NCBI GenBank assembly: GCA_002428285.1
Contig: DIVO01000003.1
Location: 1-10,416, forward strand
Direction: 5' to 3'
DNA: 10,416 nt
Origin: Patescibacteria group bacterium UBA6130
GTDB lineage: Bacteria; Patescibacteriota; Microgenomatia; UBA12405; UBA6130
Positions 1 to 6,401 of the stretch are shown one piece after another; positions within the stretch are counted from its first letter, which is position 1, and each line of letters opens with the position of its first letter. The notes under the pieces were generated by a model. It was not told the DNA's origin. It saw only the letters and a program-made list of their open reading frames with translations, and made no database searches. A program made the translations under genes and the position numbers.

Positions 1-1
1 T

Positions 2-1222
2 AATTTAATATTGACTTTTAACAGCAATGAAAAACTGAACATTTCTATTGACGATTTTTATATCAAAAATAGCGAGACAGTAATTACTTTATGTATCAAA
101 AACAAAACTAATCAGGACATTGAACTTTTTTCTTACAGATTTCCTTTGTATCGAAAACAAAAAAAATATATCCAACCGATCAGAGAAGATCTCCCGGTAG
201 TAAAAAAAGGAAACAAAGAAACCAGCGGGCTTGAAACAAAATTGAAACATCAAGTTCCCAAGTATTTAAAAGCAAAAGAGGAAATTTGGGTTAAACTGTA
301 TTATGAAGACTGTTCGAGTTATCCGGAGGTTTACCTATACCCCCGAATTATCAAGGGTTTCAGCAACGAATACTTTAAAATTTCCAAGACTTTGTATTAC
401 GGAATAGATCTGATTACTACAAGCAGTCAAAACATGTCCAAGAAATATTCAATGGATGATTTTAAACTGATAGTAGAAATATTAATATCTAAAGGATTGT
501 ATAAAGAACTAAAGAATTTTATAGTTTTGCAAAGACAAAAAATAAACCGTTTTTTTGTGGTTAATTTTGGCTGTTCGTTTTTAAAAGGCAACCTTGATCT
601 TTTTGAAGATCGTCTAGATCCCAGCGCAATTGAATTCATATTTCAAAAAAGGTTTTTTATTGATTCCGAATTTATTTTTAAATACGGAAAAACAGACCGC
701 CGCATTCGCGAAACGATCAAAACCAACATTAGCGAGTTTGAAGCCCAATACCGCGATAATCCAGAGTTTCTGCCGAAAAACTTTAGTGAATTAAAATCTT
801 TTATGGATGAAGAGCTCATTTTCTTCATATCAAAGATGTGGATTGAGTATAAAAAAAGGATAGCGAGTTGGGCTATACCTTATTTCACGCAAGAACGGTT
901 TAACGAACTGAAAAAAATACTGTTTGAATTGGATCCTTCCCTTTTGATTGCATTATATAATTCAAAAGTAAGCGAAGAATCAGTAAATGAACTGATAATG
1001 GAAATATTGATGCTTCCTGAAGAGTCGAGAGGGCCTTCAATAGAACAGGTAGATAACTTTTTAAGAAATGCTAAGCATAGATTGTTTTCTGAAAATATTG
1101 AAAACATTTTGATTTCGAAAAATATCAGCGATCTGGAATCTTTAGATCTTGTAAGATCACATTTGCGAAAAGAAACGTATGAAAGATTGTTAAAAGAAAT
1201 TACGGCAAAAGAATCCATTTAA
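2..1222 (+). CDS. Hypothetical protein, probably 5'-truncated by the window edge
   Basis: I do not recognise this protein. The frame is already open at base 2 and no Shine-Dalgarno site is visible before the first possible start (TTG at 11); the first in-frame ATG comes only around codon 142. The true start is therefore probably upstream of the window. From the TTG it would be 403 aa. Roughly the first 125 residues alternate polar and hydrophobic positions like a beta-sandwich (VITLCIKNKTNQDIELFSY, then KEEIWVKLYYED). The remainder is charged and mostly helical, with short helix-turn-helix-like repeats, suggesting a two-part protein with an interaction domain in front of an alpha-solenoid. 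No signal peptide, membrane segment or catalytic motif is apparent. The AT-rich composition matches the following accessory genes, but a possible terminator and a new promoter separate it from them, so membership of the same system is open. Confidence 0.6.
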   Translation, partial: NLILTFNSNEKLNISIDDFYIKNSETVITLCIKNKTNQDIELFSYRFPLYRKQKKYIQPIREDLPVVKKGNKETSGLETKLKHQVPKYLKAKEEIWVKLYYEDCSSYPEVYLYPRIIKGFSNEYFKISKTLYYGIDLITTSSQNMSKKYSMDDFKLIVEILISKGLYKELKNFIVLQRQKINRFFVVNFGCSFLKGNLDLFEDRLDPSAIEFIFQKRFFIDSEFIFKYGKTDRRIRETIKTNISEFEAQYRDNPEFLPKNFSELKSFMDEELIFFISKMWIEYKKRIASWAIPYFTQERFNELKKILFELDPSLLIALYNSKVSEESVNELIMEILMLPEESRGPSIEQVDNFLRNAKHRLFSENIENILISKNISDLESLDLVRSHLRKETYERLLKEITAKESI

Positions 1223-1241
1223 ATAACAGAAAAAGTGAATG

Positions 1242-1299
1242 AAAAAAAGCTCATTTTGTAGATTCCATTTTTAGTTCTCTTACAATTAGGGCTTTTTTT
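1242..1299 (+). terminator. Possible terminator-like stem with long loop
   Basis: The arm 1242-1252 (seven A then GCTC) can pair with 1289-1299 (GGGC then seven T) over 11 positions including one G-T pair. The loop of about 36 nt is long for an intrinsic terminator, so this is a weak call. Its place, between the end of the first gene and the promoter near 1350, is where a terminator would be expected. Confidence 0.3.
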
Positions 1300-1349
1300 G
1301 AGATTAAATGAAAAAAAATACCAAATGTTCTAATATTTGTATTGAACTG

Positions 1350-1358
1350 TGTTATAAT
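1350..1358 (+). promoter_or_regulatory. Extended -10 promoter of the nuclease/WYL unit
   Basis: TGTTATAAT is an exact extended -10 element (TGn plus consensus TATAAT). No good -35 hexamer exists at 16-18 bp, which fits an extended -10 promoter. The -10 and discriminator (TATAATAAAAGCG, 1353-1365) match 12 of 13 bases of the promoter at 3537-3549 ahead of the protease gene. The -35 region is covered by TTCTAATATTT (1328-1338), inside the imperfect palindrome CAAATGTT-CT-AATATTTG (1322-1339). This 11-mer recurs at 3491-3501, so it is a candidate operator. Confidence 0.6.
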
Positions 1359-1381
1359 AAAAGCGTTTACAGGAGGGACAT

Positions 1382-1495
1382 ATGAAATTGATTGAGAAGA
1401 GAGTCGTTTTCTTCAAACGGGTTCAATTACAAGCTAAAAATGGTTTTTTGTTCCGCACTGATAAAAATCAAGTGGAGGAAAAAAACAATGAATGA
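1382..1495 (+). CDS. Small leader ORF (37 aa) overlapping the nuclease start
   Basis: An ATG at 1382 follows a near-perfect Shine-Dalgarno (AGGAGGG, 1371-1377) at good spacing and opens 37 codons in a different frame from the nuclease gene. The peptide starts MKLIEKRVVFFKRVQLQ and is basic (nine K/R against five D/E). It ends TGA at 1493-1495, overlapping the nuclease ATG at 1488 by 8 nt, and the nuclease Shine-Dalgarno lies inside it. This is the arrangement for translational coupling: ribosomes finishing the leader could restart on the nuclease. It is the first coding sequence after the promoter. No family is recognised. It may be a regulatory leader peptide or a small functional partner (antitoxin-like); the sequence alone cannot choose. 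Confidence 0.5.
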   Translation: MKLIEKRVVFFKRVQLQAKNGFLFRTDKNQVEEKNNE

Positions 1496-2528
1496 AAAAT
1501 ACCAAAAGATTATTGGTGATTGTGAAAAGATTTTAGAAGAACATTGGCAAGAACAAGTGACAAAATTCAATGAATACGTAAATGAAGTCCAAAAGAATAA
1601 AAGTGGATACCAAAAACTTAGGTATAGACTTCCAAACGCTATCATTCCTTGCATTCCCATTCGAGATGCAATGAACCCAAACATTAGTTTTAATTTTCGA
1701 TATTTGGATAGCAAAATCGCAGAAATAACCGGAATGGATGAGAACTACAATCCAAAACTATTTTTTAAAAATTGTGCCGAAAGCCTTGAAAAATATGGAT
1801 TCGATATGAAACTTATCACAGACCTGGAAAAAGAGTATTCTTGGCATGATCCGGTATCCACAAGTTTTAGAAGGCACTTCAAAGGCCAAGTAAAAAGAGA
1901 TATTGAAAATGATACCCACTTTAATAAAGAAGCCACAATTCAGACAGCCTTATGGAAATTACTAAAAAACAGCAAAAAGGAAAAAGGGAACTTGTGCAAT
2001 ATACAACCCGTATGCATGTTCAATCGGTTTTTTGAACCGCCCGCATTTTTATCCGCCGCAAATGTCACTACTCAAGGAGTTTTTTCTTCGAAAAACCCCG
2101 GAAACATTGATATGATTTCGCGAATTGGGACAGGAAAAAATAGCGAACTGGCAGTTATTGAATTAAAAAAAGAAGAAGCTACGAAACCGGATAAGGCAAT
2201 TTTACAAGCTATTGTCTACGCTGTTTGCGTAAAAAAATTGTTATTTTGTAATGAATTGGGAAATAAAACAGACAAATGGTGGAAATTGTATGGGTATGGT
2301 CAAAAAGTTCAAGGGGATTTTACTGTTCCAAAGAACTTCGTAATGCATGCTGTGGTTTGCATGCCTTATTATGATGAAATAGATAAAAGTTTTGCTTTGA
2401 CTGAACCGCTTTGTCTTGGGGATGGAGTAAAGCTGTATTTAGATTATCTATATTTTGACATAAACGATCGTAACAGGATAAGTTTCCGACGAGAGAATGT
2501 ATCTATCCAAAAGATTAAAGTATTATAG
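1488..2528 (+). CDS. PD-(D/E)XK-type nuclease (putative restriction-like endonuclease)
   Basis: The start is set by GTGGAGG (1472-1478) ahead of ATG 1488, giving 346 aa. A longer in-frame reading back to 1392 lacks its own ribosome site and runs through the leader region. The C-terminal half carries a PD-(D/E)XK fold signature: E148 in a helix (NKEATIQTALWKLL), D208 in a strand (GNIDMIS), E225-x-K227 in the next strand (AVIELKKEE), and a helix with Q240 and Y244 (ILQAIVYA). Known enzymes of this superfamily use the D/E/K set to bind a metal ion and cut DNA. The N-terminal 145 residues are helical and charged and may give specificity or oligomerise; I do not recognise them. The gene sits between the leader ORF (8 nt overlap) and the WYL regulator (47 nt gap), probably as one transcript. 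The fold call is by eye; the exact family and substrate are unknown. Confidence 0.6.
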   Translation: MNEKYQKIIGDCEKILEEHWQEQVTKFNEYVNEVQKNKSGYQKLRYRLPNAIIPCIPIRDAMNPNISFNFRYLDSKIAEITGMDENYNPKLFFKNCAESLEKYGFDMKLITDLEKEYSWHDPVSTSFRRHFKGQVKRDIENDTHFNKEATIQTALWKLLKNSKKEKGNLCNIQPVCMFNRFFEPPAFLSAANVTTQGVFSSKNPGNIDMISRIGTGKNSELAVIELKKEEATKPDKAILQAIVYAVCVKKLLFCNELGNKTDKWWKLYGYGQKVQGDFTVPKNFVMHAVVCMPYYDEIDKSFALTEPLCLGDGVKLYLDYLYFDINDRNRISFRRENVSIQKIKVL

Positions 2529-2575
2529 TTTTTAATTTTGAAGTTTCATTTTTCACCATCTATGGAGGAAATAAA

Positions 2576-3484
2576 ATGTCAAAAATTAGTAATGCTTTAA
2601 AGATGCTTTTTTTCTTGAATGGAAAAGAAGGTTATACAAAAATTAACTGCCTGGCTGATCATCTTGAAGTCGGCAAACGGGAAATCCGTCGATACAGAGA
2701 CGATTTAGAAATGGCGGGTTTTTACATTGATAGTTTAACCGGGTCGAACGGAGGCTATAAGTTGATAGATAAACTTGATCTATCACTTGGGCTTTCCCAA
2801 ATGGAGACCCTACTACTTAACCTTAATGTCCGTAACAACCAGAATGTCTTTAAATCTCTCAACGGAACGATTTCAATAGTCAGCAAAATGAAACAGAACA
2901 TGATTATTGGGGACAATTACATAGATGACGAGACATTATATAAACTGTTCGCCATTCAAGAAGCCAAAGACCAAAACCGGAAAATAAAGATCAATTATCT
3001 TTCTTTGCGATATGGCGAAGGAACCTATGATGTTGAACCATACTTTTTTAAAATCGAGCGCAACCAATACTATTTATTTGCATTTCACTGCAACAAGGTA
3101 AAAATGTACAAGGTCAGCAACATCTTGGGAATCACCAAACTTGATGAAACTTATAAAATAAAACAAAACTTATTTGATGCAGAAATGGCCGATGATTCAT
3201 TTGGGATCTTTAGGGGAGGAGACGTTTTCGAGGTTTTGATTGAAGTAACGGGGAGAATCAATGATTATGTTGAGGATTTCTTTAACGATAAAACCGATTT
3301 GACACAAGATATGGGGAACACAAAGCAATATAAGTTAAAAACCCACAACTTGCGAGAAGTGCTATATACAATATTAAGTCTGGGTTCCAGCATTAAAATC
3401 ATCTCTCCCGATAAACTGATAGAAATGTATGCAATAGAAGTCAAAAAAATGGCCCATAACATTCAAGACACCAAAAAATATTAG
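2576..3484 (+). CDS. WYL-domain transcriptional regulator (HTH + WYL + WCX)
   Basis: The 302 aa protein starts at an ATG behind TGGAGG. Residues about 1-65 form a winged helix-turn-helix of the DeoR/HTH_11 kind (KINCLADHLEVGKREIRRYR, then the wing GSNGGYKL). Residues about 128-190 are the WYL domain: IQEAKDQNRKIKINY, VEPYFF, the name motif as YYL at 165-167, and YKVSNI. About 217-295 are the C-terminal WCX region (SLGSSIKIISPDKLIE). WYL proteins bind nucleic-acid or nucleotide ligands and commonly regulate defence islands (BrxR/CapW type), mostly as repressors. The gene follows the nuclease by 47 nt without a visible promoter, so it is likely co-transcribed and autoregulating. Plausible targets are its own promoter near 1350 and the one near 3537, which share sequence motifs; that is inference. 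The stop codon is buried in a perfect hairpin. Confidence 0.88.
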   Translation: MSKISNALKMLFFLNGKEGYTKINCLADHLEVGKREIRRYRDDLEMAGFYIDSLTGSNGGYKLIDKLDLSLGLSQMETLLLNLNVRNNQNVFKSLNGTISIVSKMKQNMIIGDNYIDDETLYKLFAIQEAKDQNRKIKINYLSLRYGEGTYDVEPYFFKIERNQYYLFAFHCNKVKMYKVSNILGITKLDETYKIKQNLFDAEMADDSFGIFRGGDVFEVLIEVTGRINDYVEDFFNDKTDLTQDMGNTKQYKLKTHNLREVLYTILSLGSSIKIISPDKLIEMYAIEVKKMAHNIQDTKKY

Positions 3485-3504
3485 AATTTATTCTAATATT
3501 TTTT
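3473..3504 (+). terminator. Perfect 14-bp hairpin over the WYL stop codon
   Basis: AAAAAATATTAGAA (3473-3486) and TTCTAATATTTTTT (3491-3504) are exact inverted repeats around the loop TTTA. The regulator's stop codon TAG (3482-3484) lies in the left arm, and the right arm runs into T's to 3505. A-tract, stem and T-tract suggest an intrinsic terminator, possibly working both ways, though the stem is almost pure A/T and weak. The palindrome also contains the 11-mer seen at the upstream promoter, so it may be an operator as well as, or instead of, a terminator. Confidence 0.55.
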
Positions 3505-3536
3505 TATTTATGCGCTTATATGTCCACAATCATGAG

Positions 3537-3549
3537 TATAATTAAAGCG
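3537..3549 (+). promoter_or_regulatory. Promoter of the protease/endonuclease unit
   Basis: TATAATTAAAGCG holds a consensus -10 (3537-3542). A weak -35-like CTTATA sits at 3515-3520 (16 bp spacing). The 13 bases differ at one position from 1353-1365 ahead of the nuclease unit. The protease ATG follows 24 nt after this sequence with a strong AAGGAGGA ribosome site. Confidence 0.5.
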
Positions 3550-3572
3550 AATCAAACCATAAGGAGGAATAT

Positions 3573-4892
3573 ATGGAAAAAGATTTGAAAGAAATAGTGA
3601 GTCAATATCATTTCAGCGATATAGCTGGGTATGAACAGGAGAAGAAAGAAATCGTTGAAATAAAAGATTTCTTGTTAAATCCGAACAAATATAGTCGGAT
3701 CGGAGCCCGGCTTCCCAAAGGCGTACTATTACACGGGGATCCGGGAACCGGAAAAACCTTGTTTGTTAAAGCTTTGGCCGGAGAAGCCCATGTCCCGTTT
3801 TATCCGCTCTTGAACATGGAGTACGATTGCCGAAATGATATGGTCAAAGTCGTAAAGGATATTTTTGACACAGCCCGAAAAAACGCCCCTTCAATTATCT
3901 TTGTTGATGAAATTGATCGAGTGTGCCATCAAAGTGATGTTCTGCAACAACTGATAATCGAAATGGATGGTATTCAGCCAAATTGCGGCGTTATTGTTTT
4001 CGGAACCACCAATCAAATCAGAAATCTTGATCGACCGCTAATCCGTTCGGGACGCTTTGACCGAGTGATTGAACTGGAAATGCCATCTTTTGAAGATCGC
4101 TTAGCCATTTTTTCGATGTATTTAAAAAATTACCAAGTAGAAGAACAAATCGACTTGGACCATTTCGCGGAATTAGCTGTTGAATTCAGCGGGGCAGACA
4201 TTAATTCCTTGATCAATGATGCAGCGTTATTGTCCATACGTGACGGTAAGGAAACAATTTCATCCGCGCACCTCGAAGAAGCCATGGACCGTTTAAAACT
4301 TGGAATAATCGATAAATCATATAAACTATCATCAGCTGAGAAATTAGTGTTAGCTTATCATGAAGCTGGCCATGCCCTGGTTTCCTTGCAACTGAATCCA
4401 GAACTTAAAATCAATAAGATCACCATTAAAGCCCGGTCATATGGCGGGGGGATCGTATCCTTCCTTGAAGACGAACGCTACTTAAAAAGCAAAGCTGATC
4501 TGGTGAATTCCATCAAAACAGCTTTAGGGGGGAGAGCAGCCGAAGAAATTGTATACAATACTTTCTACGATGGCGGGAAAATTGATTTGAAACAAGCCAT
4601 CGGAACGGCAAAAAACATGTTAATCACTTATGGCATGAGTGATCTGAAATATATATACCCGAGGAGAGAAGATCTGCATCAAAAAATCGCTTCCGATTCG
4701 AAATATTTGGATCTTGATATGAAACTTCAAGAAATATTGGATGACTGTTATGAAAACAGCAAACAAATTCTCATCCAGCATCGGGACCTTTTGGATCGAT
4801 TGGCGCATAATCTATGCGAAAAAGAAGAACTGACCAGAGAAGATTTGGCAGTTTATGCAACAATCTTTATGAAGGAGAACAAAAATGATTAA
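3573..4892 (+). CDS. Soluble FtsH-like AAA+ / peptidase M41 zinc metalloprotease
   Basis: This 439 aa protein starts at an ATG behind AAGGAGGA. Its AAA+ module spans about 13-240: Walker A GDPGTGKT (55-62), Walker B IIFVDEID (108-115), sensor GTTN (144-147) and arginine fingers R161/R164 in RSGRFDR. The M41 peptidase module spans about 250-435: HEAGH (263-267) supplies two zinc ligands and the catalytic Glu, and D338 in GGKIDLKQA is at the expected distance for the third ligand. Unlike housekeeping FtsH it has no N-terminal membrane segments or extracytoplasmic domain, so it should be cytosolic. The substrate-gripping FVG pore loop is absent (MEYDCRNDM, 82-90, instead), and the GGGHDEREQT-type loop after Walker B is deleted (IDRVCHQSDVLQQ). 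Its threading mechanism or substrate is thus likely specialised. It overlaps the next gene by 8 nt. A role in activating or removing the neighbouring nucleases or regulator is inference. Confidence 0.9.
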   Translation: MEKDLKEIVSQYHFSDIAGYEQEKKEIVEIKDFLLNPNKYSRIGARLPKGVLLHGDPGTGKTLFVKALAGEAHVPFYPLLNMEYDCRNDMVKVVKDIFDTARKNAPSIIFVDEIDRVCHQSDVLQQLIIEMDGIQPNCGVIVFGTTNQIRNLDRPLIRSGRFDRVIELEMPSFEDRLAIFSMYLKNYQVEEQIDLDHFAELAVEFSGADINSLINDAALLSIRDGKETISSAHLEEAMDRLKLGIIDKSYKLSSAEKLVLAYHEAGHALVSLQLNPELKINKITIKARSYGGGIVSFLEDERYLKSKADLVNSIKTALGGRAAEEIVYNTFYDGGKIDLKQAIGTAKNMLITYGMSDLKYIYPRREDLHQKIASDSKYLDLDMKLQEILDDCYENSKQILIQHRDLLDRLAHNLCEKEELTREDLAVYATIFMKENKND

Positions 4893-5847
4893 TTGGGAAT
4901 ATGTAAATTTGGAACGAGGAAAACTTATTGAAAAACTAAAAAAGAGACTTTCAAGTACAACTCAATACTATCCGGGAATGTTCAGGAATTATGTAAAAAA
5001 TCTTGATGATAATTTGATTACTCCATTAACCTCTTCGCATAGAGAACAAATAAACCTCGGTGATGGTGGCGAATTGAAATGGTGGTATAACGAAAAAGTA
5101 GGATGTGAATTCCCGCCGAAAATGCAAGCGGTCCATTCTTCTTCCGCGCTCATATACAACTTGTTAAGTTACTTGGACTGTGGAAACCTGTTCTTTAATG
5201 GAGAATGCTTTAAAAAAGTTGAGTTCGAGAAAAAGCTTCCGACTCTAAAAGAGGAAAAAACAAAGGACTCAAATGAAACGAATCATCCTTGCGCAAACAT
5301 TGACGCTTATTTGGAATCAAAAGAAGAAATGTTATTTATCGAAAATAAGTTTGTCGAGCCGTATTATTCACCGGACAAGAAATCAAACAAAGACAAGACC
5401 AAAGAAATCAAAGCGGCTTATTTGCATTCAACAAGATATTTGTTTGATGATCAAGCAACCATAAAGAAATGGAATGATCTGTTTCGAAACAAGTTCGAAA
5501 TTTACGACGGAAATCAGATGATGAAGCATATGCTGGCAATATACAGCGATGTAATCAATAATCCGAATAAATATTGCGGCTATAAAGAAATCGTGTTACT
5601 GAATTTAGTTTGGAGCCAAGCAACGGAACCCGAATTTAGAGAGCTATACAGCGTTGATAAGGAGTATAAAGCCGAAGGAAAGAAAAGCATCGATAAATTT
5701 AACGATTTCTTAAACAATCTTGTTCTGCCGCAAAACCTGAAATTTAAAGTTTTGTATTTGACTTATGCAGAGTTTCTTAATGAAAAAGCCTGTCAAAATA
5801 ACGAAAAAACATTTGATTATATTAAAAACCGGTATATTTTGAACTGA
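4885..5847 (+). CDS. PGN_0703-like putative restriction endonuclease (PD-(D/E)XK)
   Basis: The 320 aa protein starts at an ATG inside the end of the protease gene (ATGATTAA overlap, 8 nt), with AAGGAG upstream, so translation is probably coupled. Motifs fit the PGN_0703 family of putative endonucleases: HSSSALIYNLL (84-94), FEKKL with E115, the core NIDAYL (D140) followed by FIENKFVEPYY (E153, K155), and a helix with Q211 (GNQMMKHMLAIY). D140/E153/K155 would be the metal-binding catalytic set, meaning DNA or RNA cleavage in the cytoplasm. Position 140 is preceded by a lysine-rich variable loop. No DNA methyltransferase is present, so this is not an ordinary restriction-modification pair. It is the second likely nuclease of the locus and shares its transcript with the protease, which suggests one controls the other. 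The family call is from remembered motifs and not from a search. Confidence 0.6.
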   Translation: MINWEYVNLERGKLIEKLKKRLSSTTQYYPGMFRNYVKNLDDNLITPLTSSHREQINLGDGGELKWWYNEKVGCEFPPKMQAVHSSSALIYNLLSYLDCGNLFFNGECFKKVEFEKKLPTLKEEKTKDSNETNHPCANIDAYLESKEEMLFIENKFVEPYYSPDKKSNKDKTKEIKAAYLHSTRYLFDDQATIKKWNDLFRNKFEIYDGNQMMKHMLAIYSDVINNPNKYCGYKEIVLLNLVWSQATEPEFRELYSVDKEYKAEGKKSIDKFNDFLNNLVLPQNLKFKVLYLTYAEFLNEKACQNNEKTFDYIKNRYILN

Positions 5848-5989
5848 AAAGAGGCCTATCAAGGACGCAATTTTTTTGCAAATTTCAAAGCTACTTATAA
5901 AAAATAGCATTATTTTTATTTTGGTCCGTTAATGATGTGTGGCTCCTCCAAAGAATAATACTAAAATACTTTTGAACCCATAAAATATT
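5848..5989. other. Intergenic spacer with an att-like 14-mer
   Basis: AT-rich spacer without a convincing gene or terminator. CCTATCAAGGACGC (5855-5868) matches 12 of 14 bases of the tRNA-Arg 3' fragment at 7667-7680, in the same orientation. Confidence 0.3.
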
Positions 5990-5998
5990 TGATATAAT
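5971..5998 (+). promoter_or_regulatory. Extended -10 promoter of the small interrupted gene
   Basis: TGATATAAT (5990-5998) is an exact extended -10. TTTGAA (5971-5976) can serve as a -35 at 16 bp. The ATG at 6019 follows with an AGAGGTG ribosome site, so the gene behind it was built to be expressed. Confidence 0.55.
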
Positions 5999-6018
5999 GG
6001 ATCTAGAAGAGGTGAAAA

Positions 6019-6324
6019 ATGTCAAAATTCCAACAAGAGATAATAATAAAAATTCGTAATCTTGAGGGATAAATCAACGATTCCAGCGGTCAAATCGATG
6101 ATTTAACAGATTTTATAAATGCTCACAAAGAGCAAATTTTGGCGGATAGCGATGTGTATCACTCCCTATTAAAAGAAATGACAGCAAAACTTACTAATCA
6201 TGTTGCAAAATCGGTGGTACTTCCACAATCATATAATAATGGAATCGGTATGATCCAAGATATTAAGAAGTACCTAGTTCGCGGCGAGCAAAGCAAGAAA
6301 AACAAACCTCCCATATCTAATTAA
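6019..6324 (+). pseudogene. Small helical protein gene interrupted by one in-frame TAA
   Basis: An ATG at 6019 with a good ribosome site (AGAGGTG) opens a frame of 17 codons (MSKFQQEIIIKIRNLEG) that meets TAA at 6070-6072. The same frame then continues without interruption to the TAA at 6322-6324. The whole reading would be about 100 aa, charged and helical (INDSSGQIDDLTDFINAHKE, then VYHSLLKEMTAKLTNHV). A single C-to-T change in a CAA codon (Gln) would explain the stop. Promoter, ribosome site and downstream frame are intact, so this is a recent nonsense mutation, a sequencing error, or a gene now translated from an internal start (TTG 6139 or ATG 6178, neither with an evident ribosome site). 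No family is recognised. It lies 77 nt ahead of the DUF2971 gene and may have been its partner. Confidence 0.55.
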
Positions 6325-6401
6325 CAACCACACATTGAACCGCATAGAATGGCATTTGAAATACGAAAGATACTCTTGAAAAAAGAATATGAGGTGGAAA
6401 A

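Noticed and set aside
1392..1487. N-terminal extension of the nuclease from 1392
   Set aside because: It has no ribosome site of its own, overlaps the well-supported leader ORF in another frame, and ATG 1488 has GTGGAGG at correct spacing.
3573..4892. Housekeeping ftsH
   Set aside because: It lacks the two N-terminal membrane helices and extracytoplasmic domain, the pore loops differ, and the gene sits among accessory nucleases.
4885..5847. Type II restriction-modification system
   Set aside because: No methyltransferase motifs (such as DPPY/NPPY with FxGxG) were found in any gene of the window, so the endonuclease-like gene is not part of a standard R-M pair here.
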